DNA of 54,694 nt from Halobacteriales archaeon QH_6_64_20 (GTDB lineage: Archaea; Halobacteriota; Halobacteria; Halobacteriales; Halococcaceae): contig PXQR01000018.1 of the NCBI GenBank assembly GCA_003021235.1, forward strand, positions 1-54,694, given 5' to 3'. Shown here piece by piece: positions 25,593 through 34,952 of this stretch (positions are counted from its first letter, which is position 1; every line of letters starts with the position of its first letter). A program made the translations under genes and the position numbers. Under the pieces are notes generated by a model that did no database searches, was not told the origin of the DNA, and saw only the letters and a list, made by a program, of their open reading frames with translations.

Positions 25593-27275
25593 TCACAGTC
25601 GCTTCGAGACGTAGGGCCCGTCCTGGTGGTAGCCGAGTTTCTCCCGGTAGTACTCCCGGGCCCCGATCCCGCTGATCACGCTCAGCGTTCCATAGCCGTC
25701 CTCGGTTGCCATGGCTTCTGCCTTCGCGAGCAGTTTCCGGCCGTAGCCCTGGTGCTGGAAGTCCGCTCCCTCTTCGCCCTCGACGCCGACGCCGACCTCG
25801 TTGCCGTAGACGTGGAGTTCGCGTACCAGCGCGGCGTCTTCGAGGCCGCGCCGCGCGGCTTCGCCGGGATATCGGAGCCGACAGAACCCGACCAGTAGGT
25901 CGTTCGCCGAATCCTCGTAGCTGAGGAAGTGTTCGGTACCGCCACAGGCCTCGTAGCTCTGCACGTCGAGTTCGATGTCCGCGGGGTCCGGAACTTCCTC
26001 GCGCATGCCGACCTCCCGACAGCGGATGCAATTACACTCCCAGCCGTGTTTGGCCATCTCCCGACGCGCGAGCTGTCGGAGGTTCGACTTCCAGACGCCG
26101 GCGTCGATGAAGTCCGCGGGAATGTCGCGCTGAACGCGCTGGAGACGGACGTATTCGGGGAGGATAGACTTGATCTCGGCGACGAGTTCGGCGGCCTCTT
26201 CGTTCCTCAGCGGTTCGTAATCGCCGCGACGCCAGGCGTCGTACACTCGAGTCCCACGAACGACAAGGGTGGGGTATATCTTGAGGTAGTCGGGCTTCCA
26301 CTCGCTGTCTTCGAACAGCCGCCGGAAGTCCTCCATACACATCTCCCGGCTCATCCCGGGTTGGCCGGGCATCATGTGAAAGCCGACTTTGAATCCGCTG
26401 TCACGGAGCCGTCGGTTAGCCTCGACTGAGGCCTGCGTGCCGTGCCCGCGATGCATCTCACGGTTGATTTCCTCGTAGGTGGTCTGGACGCCGACCTCGA
26501 CCTTCGTTCCCCCCAACTTCAGCATCCGATCTATCTGCTCGGGGTCACACCAGTCGGGTTTCGTCTCGAAGGTCGTGCCGATGTTGCGAACATTGCCGCG
26601 CTCGTTCGCGGCGATCACGTCCTCTACGTAGCGAAACTCGTGCTCGTCGGGGTCCTGGGCGAAGCTCACCCCTTCGGCCGGTTCGGGCGTCCCTCGGGGT
26701 TCGTAGTCGTTCATCGCCTGTAAGGCGCGCTTGACGAACCACTCTTGATAATCGTGCGAGCGAGCGGTCATCGTCCCACCCATGAGGATGAGTTCGACTT
26801 TGTCCACTGGGTGGCCGATCTTCCGGAGCTGTTCGAGCCGGAGGGTGACTTGACCGTAGGGATCGTAGTCGTTTTGGGTTCCGCGGGCCGCGGCGGGTTC
26901 GTGGCCCGTATAGCTCTGTGCGGAGGAGAATTCGCTGGCCGGGCCGCCCGGACAGTACAGACACTTCCCGTGGGGACACATGTGTGGCGAGGTCATGATC
27001 GCCACCGGCGAGACCCCCGATGCCGTGCGAACGGGCTTTCGGCGCAGGACCCGGGCGGCTTCCTCCCGGCGACCGTCGGGCGCGAAGTCGAGGATCTCGG
27101 CGTTGGTCGGTACTTTCGGCGAGGACGTCTCGCTACAGACCGCCCGTTTCGCGTTCTCCAGGTCCTCGCGTTCGAGATCACCGTCCAAGATCCGCTCGAC
27201 CAAGACCTCACAGGCGCGTCCGAACGCCTCGGTTTCGGTCGGGTCCAGGTCGTCGGTAGCGGTGTCGGTACTCAT
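25593..27275 (-). CDS. elp3: Elp3-family tRNA uridine-34 carboxymethyl transferase
   Basis: A 560-residue radical-SAM/acetyltransferase that adds the carboxymethyl group to wobble uridine of tRNA using acetyl-CoA. The radical-SAM cluster motif is MCPHGKCLYCPGG with C100, C105 and C108 (CX4CX2C). ELILMGGTMTARSHDYQEWF, KVEVGVQTTYEEINREMHRGH and GFKVGFHMMPGQPGMS follow. The C-terminal GNAT domain includes LHVYGNEVGVG ... HQGYGRKLLAKAEAMA (acetyl-CoA loop) and ends GYHQDGPYVSKRL. Full length and canonical. Archaeal Elp3 works without the other Elongator subunits. Confidence 0.96.
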   Translation of the reverse strand: MSTDTATDDLDPTETEAFGRACEVLVERILDGDLEREDLENAKRAVCSETSSPKVPTNAEILDFAPDGRREEAARVLRRKPVRTASGVSPVAIMTSPHMCPHGKCLYCPGGPASEFSSAQSYTGHEPAAARGTQNDYDPYGQVTLRLEQLRKIGHPVDKVELILMGGTMTARSHDYQEWFVKRALQAMNDYEPRGTPEPAEGVSFAQDPDEHEFRYVEDVIAANERGNVRNIGTTFETKPDWCDPEQIDRMLKLGGTKVEVGVQTTYEEINREMHRGHGTQASVEANRRLRDSGFKVGFHMMPGQPGMSREMCMEDFRRLFEDSEWKPDYLKIYPTLVVRGTRVYDAWRRGDYEPLRNEEAAELVAEIKSILPEYVRLQRVQRDIPADFIDAGVWKSNLRQLARREMAKHGWECNCIRCREVGMREEVPDPADIELDVQSYEACGGTEHFLSYEDSANDLLVGFCRLRYPGEAARRGLEDAALVRELHVYGNEVGVGVEGEEGADFQHQGYGRKLLAKAEAMATEDGYGTLSVISGIGAREYYREKLGYHQDGPYVSKRL

Positions 27276-27690
27276 ACAGTGGTTAGTAGTGAGATTCGCC
27301 GTCTCGCGCGAATAAGAGTGTCGTTCGAACGATTCTTAGAGCTTCGGATTCGGATCGTTCCCCCGAACGGGTCCGGATCTCTGACTTCCCGAACTTCGAA
27401 CGGGTTCGAAAGAGAGACGTCCTCTCCGATGTGATCTGCAGTTGCTGACGATCGAAGCCCTAATGATAATCGACACTACCTATCCATCGGATCGTGAGCC
27501 GATAACCGTTCTGTTCGGAAAGGAACTCCTCCGAACGGGGTTACAGTGCTATCGTAATGGTAACCTCACCAGTGAGGACTTAGCCGATGTATGCTCTCCG
27601 TTCTGTGAGCTCGATTTCAGACAGGATGTTGGGTTTTTGTATCAAGAAATAGGACGGTCGTTTTATTCGTTATCGGCTATTTCGAATCCT
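27276..27690. other. AT-richer intergenic region before the USP pocket
   Basis: About 415 bases with lower GC than the neighbourhood. Open frames here (for example 27442-27774) have no domain signature and poor codon usage. TTTTATTC at 27661-27668 is a candidate promoter for the short ORF at 27691. It marks the left edge of the decayed accessory pocket. Confidence 0.4.
27661..27668 (+). promoter_or_regulatory. TATA-like box before the micro-ORF and USP fragment
   Basis: TTTTATTC lies 23-30 nt before the ATG at 27691, the leaderless spacing. It would drive the micro-ORF and the coupled stress-protein fragment. Confidence 0.45.
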
Positions 27691-27774
27691 ATGGACCGTC
27701 TCTTTCGGAACAGCGACCCCTCCGAGCCGTTCGGGTCGGATGAGTCGGGGCCGACGCCAATGAGGGCGGGATGA
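27691..27774 (+). CDS. Leaderless micro-ORF coupled to a USP fragment
   Basis: A 27-codon ORF, MDRLFRNSDPSEPFGSDESG then PTPMRAG. It starts 27 nt after a TATA-like box and ends with ATGA, overlapping the start of the next gene by 4 nt. This arrangement permits translational coupling or leader-peptide control, or it may be the remnant N-terminus of a longer lost gene. No homology is recognised. Confidence is low because of its size. Confidence 0.3.
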   Translation: MDRLFRNSDPSEPFGSDESGPTPMRAG

Positions 27775-28106
27775 CGGCGGACGCGACGCTTACCGAGCGC
27801 GTGCTCATGCCGGTCGCGAGCGACACGGACGCCCGGACGGCCTGTCGAGTGCTCACGTCGTATTCTCCCGATCGAGTGATCGCCGTTCATGTCATCGAAA
27901 AGGCTGGTGGTGTCCCTGATAAGGCCAGCGTCGAACAGCGTCGGAACAGCGCGAGGATGACCTTCGCCGCCGTGGACGAAACGTTCGACGACAGTAGGAC
28001 TGCCGTCGAGACCGAGATTCGCTACGGTACTGATGTCGCACAGGCCGTCGTCGGCTCGCTCACTGTCGGGGACGGACTTCTCGCGTCGGGCGATCGTGGA
28101 GTTTAG
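27771..28106 (+). pseudogene. Universal stress protein, C-terminally truncated
   Basis: 111 residues. The first about 85 are a USP domain: ERVLMPVASDTDARTACRVL, then DRVIAVHVIEKAGGVPDK and the helix ending TEIRYGTDVAQAVV. After this the family expects a beta strand and the GxxG(S/T)-type ATP-binding loop with a RPVVV ending. Instead the frame reads GSLTVGDGLLASGDRGV and stops. The last third of the domain is therefore missing, with a break point near 28050. The reverse-oriented USP tail begins only 35 nt later, which suggests that a rearrangement joined the two. Confidence 0.55.
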
Positions 28107-28140
28107 ATTTCTTCCGGCGTTGCAGTGTGGGTACGTCGTG

Positions 28141-28983
28141 CTAGTTGGTTCGGTCGCCGACGATCCAGCGGTCGTATATCGACGCACCTCCGGTGTCCTG
28201 CTGGGCGACGACGACCCCGCTTTCGGACTGACGGTTGACTGACTCGGGCACGGTTCCGAACGCGGACTGCCTGAGCAATCCGCCCGTCGGCGATCCCAGC
28301 ACGGTCTTGTCGTACTCGTTCGAGCGGGTAACGATCGCCTCGGCGACGTCGCCCGGGGCTTCGGCGAGTTCTATCTCGACGTTCTCGACCCCCGAGAGGA
28401 TGCGCTGTGCTGCTCCGAGGATCGCCTCTCCGTCCTCTCGGCTCTCGGCTCTCGGGTTCTCGTCGAGGAAGTGGACGATGTCAACGTGTGCGTCGGCGGC
28501 GAGCCTGGCGTGTGGCCCGCCGCTGGTCGCCAGCAGTATCCGCTCGATCGGCGTCTCCTCGCCTACATCTCCCTTCTCGCCCCGCTTCTCGGTGAAGACG
28601 TCACACTCCGTCCGGGCGAGAACTTTCTCGACGGTGTCACCGCTGAGCAGGCGTCGACGCTGGCTGTGTTCGGCCTGGGTCGCTAACACGACGCCGTCAC
28701 AGTTCTCGTTCTCGACGGCGTTGAGGATCGATTCCGCCTCATCGCGCGTCCAATACACCAGACCGTCGGCCTCCGTGCCCGTCTCCCTGGCGATTGCCAG
28801 CAGCTCTGCGAGTTCCTCGTGTGCCTCGATCGAGAGGGCGTCGTCCTCTGAGATGGCGTCGAGCGGCGTCGATTGGGGCACCGTGGCTAGATATAGTACT
28901 GTCAAAGTTCCCTCGCGCTCGCGAGCCAGGATCGGCTCCAGTGCCGTGATCGCGTTCGTCCTCGCCGCGATCATCGCGGGCAT
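28141..28983 (-). pseudogene. Tandem universal stress protein, N-terminally truncated
   Basis: Two USP domains in tandem. The first begins abruptly inside its beta-1/alpha-1 unit (LAREREGTLTVLYLATVPQS) and includes the CDGVVLATQAEHSQRRRLLSGD nucleotide loop. The second starts ETPIERILLATSGGPHA and ends TVLGSPTGGLLRQSAFG and VVVAQQDTGG. The nominal first 19 codons (MPAMIAARTNAITALEPIL) are the antisense of a membrane helix of the neighbouring permease and are not USP sequence. About 25-30 true N-terminal residues and the start codon are lost. The break point near 28918-28935 is the same place where the permease gene on the other strand loses its own 5' end. Confidence 0.6.
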
Positions 28984-30263
28984 TACCGCTGGGGCCTACT
29001 CGGAGTTCGCTTCGGTCTACTCGGAGAACGGCGGGGGGTTACCTCTTTACCTCCCGGACCTTCGGGGACCGCGACCTGCTTACCTACGCCATCGGGATGT
29101 CGCTCTTCTTGGGATATACGGGGACGACGGCCTTCTACCTCGCGACGATGGACGAGTGGGTCGTCCGCTTCGTCCTCCCCGAGTCGCTTCACTTCCTGCC
29201 CCACGGCACCTTCGGCGTGCTCACTGCGATACTGCTGGGCGTGCTCAACGCTCGTGGCACCGAGGAGTCGGGGACCTTCCAGTTGCTCGTGACCGGTGCG
29301 AAGGTCGCCGTTTTACTCGCGTTCATTGGCGGTGCGGTCGCGTTTGCCGGGCCGATGGCCGCGGTCGGCACGTTCACCACGCGTTTCTCGACCGACGTCA
29401 TAAGCATCGTAAGCGTCGCTGCGTTAGCCTTCATTACTTTCTTCGGATTTTCGGCGATCGCCGCGAGCGCCGGGGAGATCATCGAACCACGGAAAACGGT
29501 TCCCAAGGCGATCACTGCCTCGATGGTGACGGTCACGATACTCTATGCACTCGTGATCGTCGCGATGGTCAACTCGCCAGTACCCGCCGAGGTGGTCGCC
29601 CGCCAGGGTGAGACCGCAATGGGCACCGTCGCGGCGGCCTTTTTCGAACGGTTCGGGCTCGCCGCGGTAGGCCAGGGACTCATCGTCGCCGGGGCGATCT
29701 TCAGTATGGTCTCGGCGTCGAATGCCTCGATCCTAGCGGCGACCGGGATCGGCTCGCTTATGGGCCGGCAAGGGCAGGCCCCGCGGCGTTTCTCCCGCAT
29801 CGATTCCAGTACGGAACGCCTACCTGGAGCGTCGGGACGGCAACGGCGGCGATCGTTTCCCTGATCGTCGTCTTCATGACCCTCTTCCCTGCCGAAGGCG
29901 GGCTCGGCGGTCTCCACCTCGGCCTCGAAGCGCTCACCGGTTTCGCAACGCTCAATCTCCTCCTGCCGCTCGCGGTCGTGAACGTCGCGCTCGTCTACTC
30001 TCGGCGGAAGTTCCCCGAAATCGAACGGGGTTTTCGGGTGCCCGGCGTTCCCCTCGTCCCGGCGTTCGGGGTGATCGCGAACCTCGCGCTGATCTACAAC
30101 CTACCTCGGATCGGCGTCGTCACCGGACTGGTGCTCACAGCCACACTGATCGTCGCGTACCTCCTCTGGGGTTGGGGCTCCCGACATCGAGGAGGTATTC
30201 GAGCGGGTCACGGAACCGACCGGCCTGGCGAGCACGAACGGCGGCAGCGCGAATCGTACTCCT
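28930..30263 (+). pseudogene. APC-superfamily amino-acid permease, 5'-truncated with three frameshifts
   Basis: The permease part of an APC-USP fusion. The reading is split over frames: from 28931 SAVIAFVLAAIIAGITAGAY and SEFASVYSENGGG; from 29037 YLFTSRTFGDRD, GMSLFLGYTGTTAFYLATMD and onward to GSLMGRQGQAPRRFSRI; from about 29815 YGTPTWSVG and LEALTGFATLNLLLPLAVVN; from 30180 PDIEEVFERVTEPTG into the USP part. The shifts are an extra G in the six-G run at 29033-29038, a lost base near 29806-29810, and an extra T at 30179. The first membrane helix and start codon are missing. Each repair restores family-like sequence, so this is a decayed gene or carries several base-calling errors. Confidence 0.7.
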
Positions 30264-31235
30264 ATGGGTGCCGACGGAACGAGTTCGCGATCGGAGAACA
30301 GTAGCACTGACCGAGACGGGACGGCAGACCGCTTTCGGGTGCTCGTCCCGGTTGCCCGCCCCGATCGGGCAGTGACCTACGCTCGGCTCGCGGCGACGAT
30401 CGGCCGGTTCCGCGATGAGGACCCGCTCGTCGAGATCATCAACGTCACCACCATCCCCGACCAGACTCCGAACGAAACCGTCACGGACGTTGCTAAAGAA
30501 CGTGCGGCACAGCTACGGGAGTCGTTGGCGGATGCGTCGATCGATGCCGACTACACTGTCGAGGGCCACATCTGCCGTGACATAGCGTTCGACGTGCTTC
30601 AAAGCGCTCGCGAGGACGAGGCCGACCTCGTTGTCATGGGCTACCCCGAAGAGCACCAGGAGGTCGCCCAGAAGATCGAGTACAACGCTCCCTGCGACGT
30701 GCTCTTCGCGTCGGGGCTCGCCGACAGGGAGGGAAGCACTGCGGACCCGCGTGAGATCTCGATCGTAAATATCGGCGCCGGTGGCGGTCCCCACCACAGA
30801 GCGCTGCTGCCGGTCGTGAACGCGATGGGCCAGCAGGGCACCGAGGTTCGCGTTATAAGCGTCGCGCCGACGGGTGATGGCGGCACTGAAGAAAGCGTCG
30901 AAAGCACGATGGTGGGGCTTTCGGGGACCGAACGGGTCGAAGTTCACAACATCAGCGCGGCGAGCGTCGCCGAAGGATTGGTCTCAGCGGCCGCGGAGAA
31001 CGGCGGCGTGCTTTTGATCGGCGCGACCCGCACTCGGCGACTCCGTCAGTGGGTGTTCGGCAGCACACCCGACCGGGTGATCGCCCTCGCGGAGGACGCC
31101 GGCGTCCCTGTGTTCGTCTACGCTGGATCTACCAGTGTCGCTGGTAGTGTCGAAGATTTCCTCTTTCCGTTCTATCGCTACTACCAACGGCTACAGCGGA
31201 GCCGTCGCCCACTCAGTGGTTCCTCCGAATCCTGA
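30264..31235 (+). CDS. Tandem universal stress protein region (C-terminal part of the permease fusion)
   Basis: 323 residues beginning at an internal ATG. Two USP domains: RFRVLVPVARPDRAVTYARL ... EADLVVMGYPEEHQEVAQKI (about 22-150) and EISIVNIGAGGGPHHRALLP ... GGVLLIGATRTRRLRQWVFG ... VPVFVYAG (about 165-285). A basic tail follows. The second domain has a G-rich nucleotide-binding-like loop. In haloarchaea such tandem USPs are often fused behind APC permeases and are thought to sense nucleotides or regulate transport. Here the upstream permease is broken, so this part might be expressed alone from ATG 30264 or be a silent remnant. Confidence 0.65.
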   Translation: MGADGTSSRSENSSTDRDGTADRFRVLVPVARPDRAVTYARLAATIGRFRDEDPLVEIINVTTIPDQTPNETVTDVAKERAAQLRESLADASIDADYTVEGHICRDIAFDVLQSAREDEADLVVMGYPEEHQEVAQKIEYNAPCDVLFASGLADREGSTADPREISIVNIGAGGGPHHRALLPVVNAMGQQGTEVRVISVAPTGDGGTEESVESTMVGLSGTERVEVHNISAASVAEGLVSAAAENGGVLLIGATRTRRLRQWVFGSTPDRVIALAEDAGVPVFVYAGSTSVAGSVEDFLFPFYRYYQRLQRSRRPLSGSSES

Positions 31236-31719
31236 ACGACATAGATCCTATGCACCGTCTCGTTCAGCATCGCCCCGATGGGTGCGGTCATTGAGCGCTT
31301 AGCTCGGTCGTTGGAAATCGTAGTAGTAAAGAGCAGGTTATATACGCCACTCCTCACACACAGCAGTACTATCTCGCTTGTAGTGGCTCCGGGTGAACTT
31401 CGACTAGTACCGAAACACCGGTTAGGAGTTCTGTTACTATACCCGGTTTTGCGCAGACAGAACCGCTTTCCGTTTCCTTGCACACCGAACCGACTCCCTA
31501 CTGTGCAACGAAGCACGATCTCACCGGGTGCTCGTTCGAGATCCCACCGCCGGCCAGGACGAGTGAATATGACCAAACAGCAGCCAGTCATTCGAGTCAG
31601 TGGTCCTATCGAACGCAATGTGTAACGAGCAATCGAGTAGTACACGAACGAGAGCCGAGACCAGCGGGAACCCCGAGCACTGACTTTTCTCTGTGTCTAC
31701 TGGTCACGTGGTAGCTAGC
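31236..31719. other. Gene-free region between the USP and MNT/HEPN remnants
   Basis: About 480 bases with lower GC and many in-frame stops. I find no domain, RNA gene or clear inverted repeat, apart from GCTAGC with flanking TA-rich bases at 31714-31719 next to the HEPN break point. It is probably debris from lost genes. Confidence 0.4.
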
Positions 31720-31833
31720 TTAGTACAGCCGATTAGCGGTCGCGTCCGTCGATCCGTCGTGGTCCCGTAGCACTGCTCCATCGTCGAGCACCTCGCGGGT
31801 TTTCGTCAGTTCCTCGCTGACCTCCTCAGACAT
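31720..31833 (-). pseudogene. HEPN-domain toxin, truncated
   Basis: 37 codons: MSEEVSEELTKTREVLDDGA followed by VLRDHDGSTDATANRLY and a TAA stop. This is the first helix of a HEPN ribonuclease up to the conserved NRxYY position that normally continues YACFHAA. The rest of the roughly 130-residue domain, including the Rx4-6H catalytic motif, is absent. Its ATG overlaps the restored end of the MNT gene, as in intact MNT/HEPN operons. The break at 31719-31722 falls in the sequence TTAGCTAGC. Confidence 0.6.
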
Positions 31834-32154
31834 CCGCCTCTCCGTCTCGAATCACGGATCGAATGAACGGACAGTGCCTTCGTTCTTCGAAGCGCGATAC
31901 CGTCTGCGTCCGGACGGAGACCATGGGACCGTGTGCGCGAACCCGACCTCGTGGGCGAGGCCGAGCGACTCCTCTGCTTGTGCCTCGGTTTCGACGACGA
32001 CGAAGACGTCCACGTCGGAGTCGACACCGGGGGTCCCGCCGCGGGCCGTACTCCCGAGGAGTAGCGACTTTCGGAGCGAGTCGCCCCATCGATCCTGTGC
32101 TCGGCGAGCGAACTCCTCGAACGCTCGCTCTTGTGGTGACAGCGAATCGCTCAT
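31826..32154 (-). pseudogene. MNT-type nucleotidyltransferase antitoxin, frameshifted
   Basis: Minimal nucleotidyltransferase that in active modules AMPylates or otherwise neutralises the HEPN toxin. The active-site motif is intact: LLLGSTARGGTPGVDSDVDVFVVV (GSx10DxD). After LAHEVGFAH the frame is lost near 31940; a CACAC at this point looks like a 2-nt duplication. The correct continuation, GPMVSVRTQTVSRFEERR ... IRSVIRDGEADV, lies in the adjacent frame and ends at 31826, overlapping the HEPN start. As written the product stops at 31852 after 100 residues. Confidence 0.65.
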
Positions 32155-32265
32155 GCTCAGCCGTTATCGCCACTCGAGCATCTATCCGTCTCGCTCGATT
32201 CGCTGTTAACCGATAAGATCCGTCACCTGCCGGTTACACTCTCACGGAAACGGTTCGGCTGAGAG

Positions 32266-34445
32266 CTACTCGCTCAACTGCTCGGCGATCGCCTCGTACA
32301 GTGCCTCCGAGACGGCCTGGCGCTCGCCTAAGAGGAACTCGCGTCGTCGATCGGCGCGGTGCTTCGATAGCGCAGTTCGTCCTCGCCCAACCCGACCGTC
32401 ACCGTCGGCGCGTCGTCGCCGTCCGAACTGCCGTCGGCGACGCGGCGTCGGTGCAGTTCGTCGAGCAACACGCCCACCGGCGGGAAGTCGTAGCCGTGGG
32501 TGAACGCGTCGGTGTCGAGGACGGTGAAGGAAACGCCTTCGATCGTCCGTTCCTCGGTGTTCGCGCTCGCGGTGTCGATCTCGGTCCCTAGCTCCTCGCG
32601 GTAGCGTTCGGCGATCGGCTCGGCCAGGTCGGCCCGATCGAACAACAGGTCGGCGACCAGTTCGCGCTTGTCGTCGTAGGACTGGTAGTACGCCTCCAGC
32701 GCGATCGCTTCGCGGCGCTCGCGGACGGCCGTCTCGTCGTAGCCGGCCGTTTCGGCGAGGTCGTCGTACGCGGCGGGGGCGTCGTCCCAGTAGCTCACGG
32801 CCGGCAGATGCCGGAGGTCGTCGCGGGCGTCGTCGCGGACGTGCGCGGCGACGTTGGCGGCCAGCGCGGTCGTGGTGAGGTCGTCGCCGTCACCGATCTC
32901 GGTGTCGCTACCGTTGTCCGCACGAGCACCGACGAGCGCGTCGACGCTGTCGCCGACCGCCGGATCGGCCTCGGTGTCGACGACGACCTTCGGGGCGTCG
33001 TAGATCGAGAGCAGATCGAACCCGTCCCCGGACTCGCGGGTCCCGCCGATGTCGACGAACACGAACAGGGGAAGCTTCTCGCCGTGGCGCTCGCGATTCG
33101 TGAGCATTCGCGTGACGTCGCCGGTCGCCTCGTTCATGTCGTAGGTGTCCTCGAGCGGCCGGCGATCGAGGTAGTGATAGGCCGCGTCGTGTGCGCCGTG
33201 TTCGTCGCGAACGAGGTCCAGTACGGCTCGCTCGATCGCGGCACCCGCGGCGTACCCCTCGGCGGTCGCCGCGTGTTTGACCTGTACGGGGCGCGCGTCG
33301 AACACGGCTCGTCGGATCGCCGTTGCGACCTCGCGTACCTCCTCGTCGAACGCTTCGAGGCCGCTTCCCTCGACGAGCGACGGAACCTCCCCGATCTCGG
33401 CACGAGCGTCGAGCGCGTCGTCGAGCCGTCCCTCGACGGCTTCGCGTTCCGCCTCGTCGAGGACCGCGAGCGCCTCGGTCTCGACCTGGAGGTCGCCGTT
33501 GCGCCGCTCGACGCTCCCGTCGAGTCCGACGACGTCGCCGATCTCGATTCCGGGATACGCCCGGACGCCGGCCTCCTCGAACGCCGCACACTCGACGCTC
33601 GCGCCCTCGTCGCTGATCTCGAAGATCGTCGGGCCGCCGGTCTGATAGAGGTCGATCACCTCGCCTTCGATCCGGACGGCATCGCCGACGCGGGCTTCGA
33701 GGTCGTCGATCGAGACCCGCTCGCGCGCCGGTGTGGACGAATCCGATGAGTCCGACGAGACGACCGCCGTACCGGCGCTCGCCCCGCCGCTCGCGTCCGC
33801 ACTCGCACCCGTAGTCGCGTTCGTGTCCCTGTTTGTATCTGTTCTCGTAGCTCTATCTGCGTCTGCGTCCGCCGTCGTCGGCGGTTCGGATTCTCGCTCG
33901 CTTGCGTCCGTGGCGTTCGCCGTCGCGGCCGAGGTACCGTCGGAGTCGGCGTTGCCGGGATCGGCGATCCCGACGTCAGCCCCGACATCCGACGCCCGAT
34001 CCTCAGCCGCGCGACGCCCGTTTCCCGCTTCCTCCTCCCTGACTACGCCGGTTTCAGTGTCTCCGTTATCGGCTAGCCGGTCGCCGTCGGGAGCGTCGAC
34101 GAGGTGGCCCCGGAACTCCTCGTCGGCCTGGCGGATCGACCAGGCGAGATCGACGTTCCCGTTGTCGTGGACGCCGGTTACCTGCACGTAGACGGTATCA
34201 CCGGACTCCCAGTCCAAGCTCTCCAGTCGGCGATCGAGTTCGCTTCGATGAAGCAATCCGGTCACGTGATCGCCGATGTCGACGAACACGCCGAAGTCGG
34301 CGAAGCCGTCGACCGATCCCTTGTAGAAGCGATCCGGCGAGAGCTGGTCGGCGCTCGATCCCTCGAACTCGAAGACGGCGTCTTCCTCGTGGATGTCACA
34401 GATGTGGCCGTCGGTCGACGTGCCACAGATGATACAACTACCCAT
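32266..34445 (-). CDS. DHH/RecJ-like protein with zinc finger, S1 and OB domains; C-terminus damaged
   Basis: The open frame runs from 34445 to a TAG at 32328 (705 residues). Domains in order: a zinc finger CIICGTSTDGHICDIH (5-20), an S1 domain (FYKGSVDGFADFGVFVDIGD, about 40-110), a Thr/Ala/Asp-rich linker (115-235), an OB fold (VRIEGEVIDLYQTGGPTIFE, about 250-325), and a DHH-like catalytic region (about 340-690). Near 32340 the frame changes: the last codons read IDDASSS, while the adjacent frame reads RREFLLGERQAVSEALYEAI to a stop at 32266, matching the family's end. About 30 residues usual between these blocks are also missing, so a deletion with a frameshift is likely. Probable role: single-strand nuclease or phosphoesterase in DNA or RNA metabolism. 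Confidence 0.7.
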
Positions 34446-34612
34446 TAGCGGTGAAGAAGGGCTTGCGGACTAAAACGGTTGTCGAAGTCCTTTTCGGAAC
34501 AACCGGACAGCGGTTCGTCCCCTCCGCGCTTTTCCCCGCCCCGATCGGTCGATCCGTATGCCCTGGTCGATCCTCGGGAGCGAGTACGGTATCGCGCGAG
34601 TCCGCAGTGCGC

Positions 34613-34876
34613 TCATTCGAACACGTCGCTGTCGGCTTCGAGGGCCGCGAGGTCCTCTCGCATCTCGCGTGCGGCCTCGGGGAAGAGCGCGGCCTGGACT
34701 TCGTTTCCCTCCTCGTCCTCGAAGACACATTTTACGCGCTTGTCGCCGAACTCCCTGACTTCGGCCGCGGAGACGTCGAACAGCTTGGCGCTCGCCGTCT
34801 TCGTACTCGGGCCGACGTTCTCGATCGCGCCGTCTTTCAGTTCGAGCATGAACTCCTCGATGTCCAGTGCGAGCAT
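34613..34876 (-). CDS. Conserved small haloarchaeal protein, unknown function
   Basis: An 87-residue acidic protein, MLALDIEEFMLELKDGAIEN then VGPSTKTASAKLFDVSAAEV. A compact alpha/beta pattern with the strand pair RVKCVFEDEEGNEVQAALF near the C-terminus. I have seen similar haloarchaeal sequences but know of no assigned function. A TATA-like TTATGTG about 26 nt before the ATG fits a leaderless transcript. It lies upstream of the DHH protein on the same strand, 167 nt from its start. Confidence 0.65.
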   Translation of the reverse strand: MLALDIEEFMLELKDGAIENVGPSTKTASAKLFDVSAAEVREFGDKRVKCVFEDEEGNEVQAALFPEAAREMREDLAALEADSDVFE

Positions 34877-34952
34877 GACCTCTCGACACTCCCGCTATCA
34901 CATAACAGTGGGGATCGCCGACCGTCCGACGAAGCGTCTAGTAGTGTCGTTG

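Noticed and set aside
31278-31625. 115-codon frame in the low-GC gap
   Set aside because: No start context, no motif and atypical composition; treated as debris.
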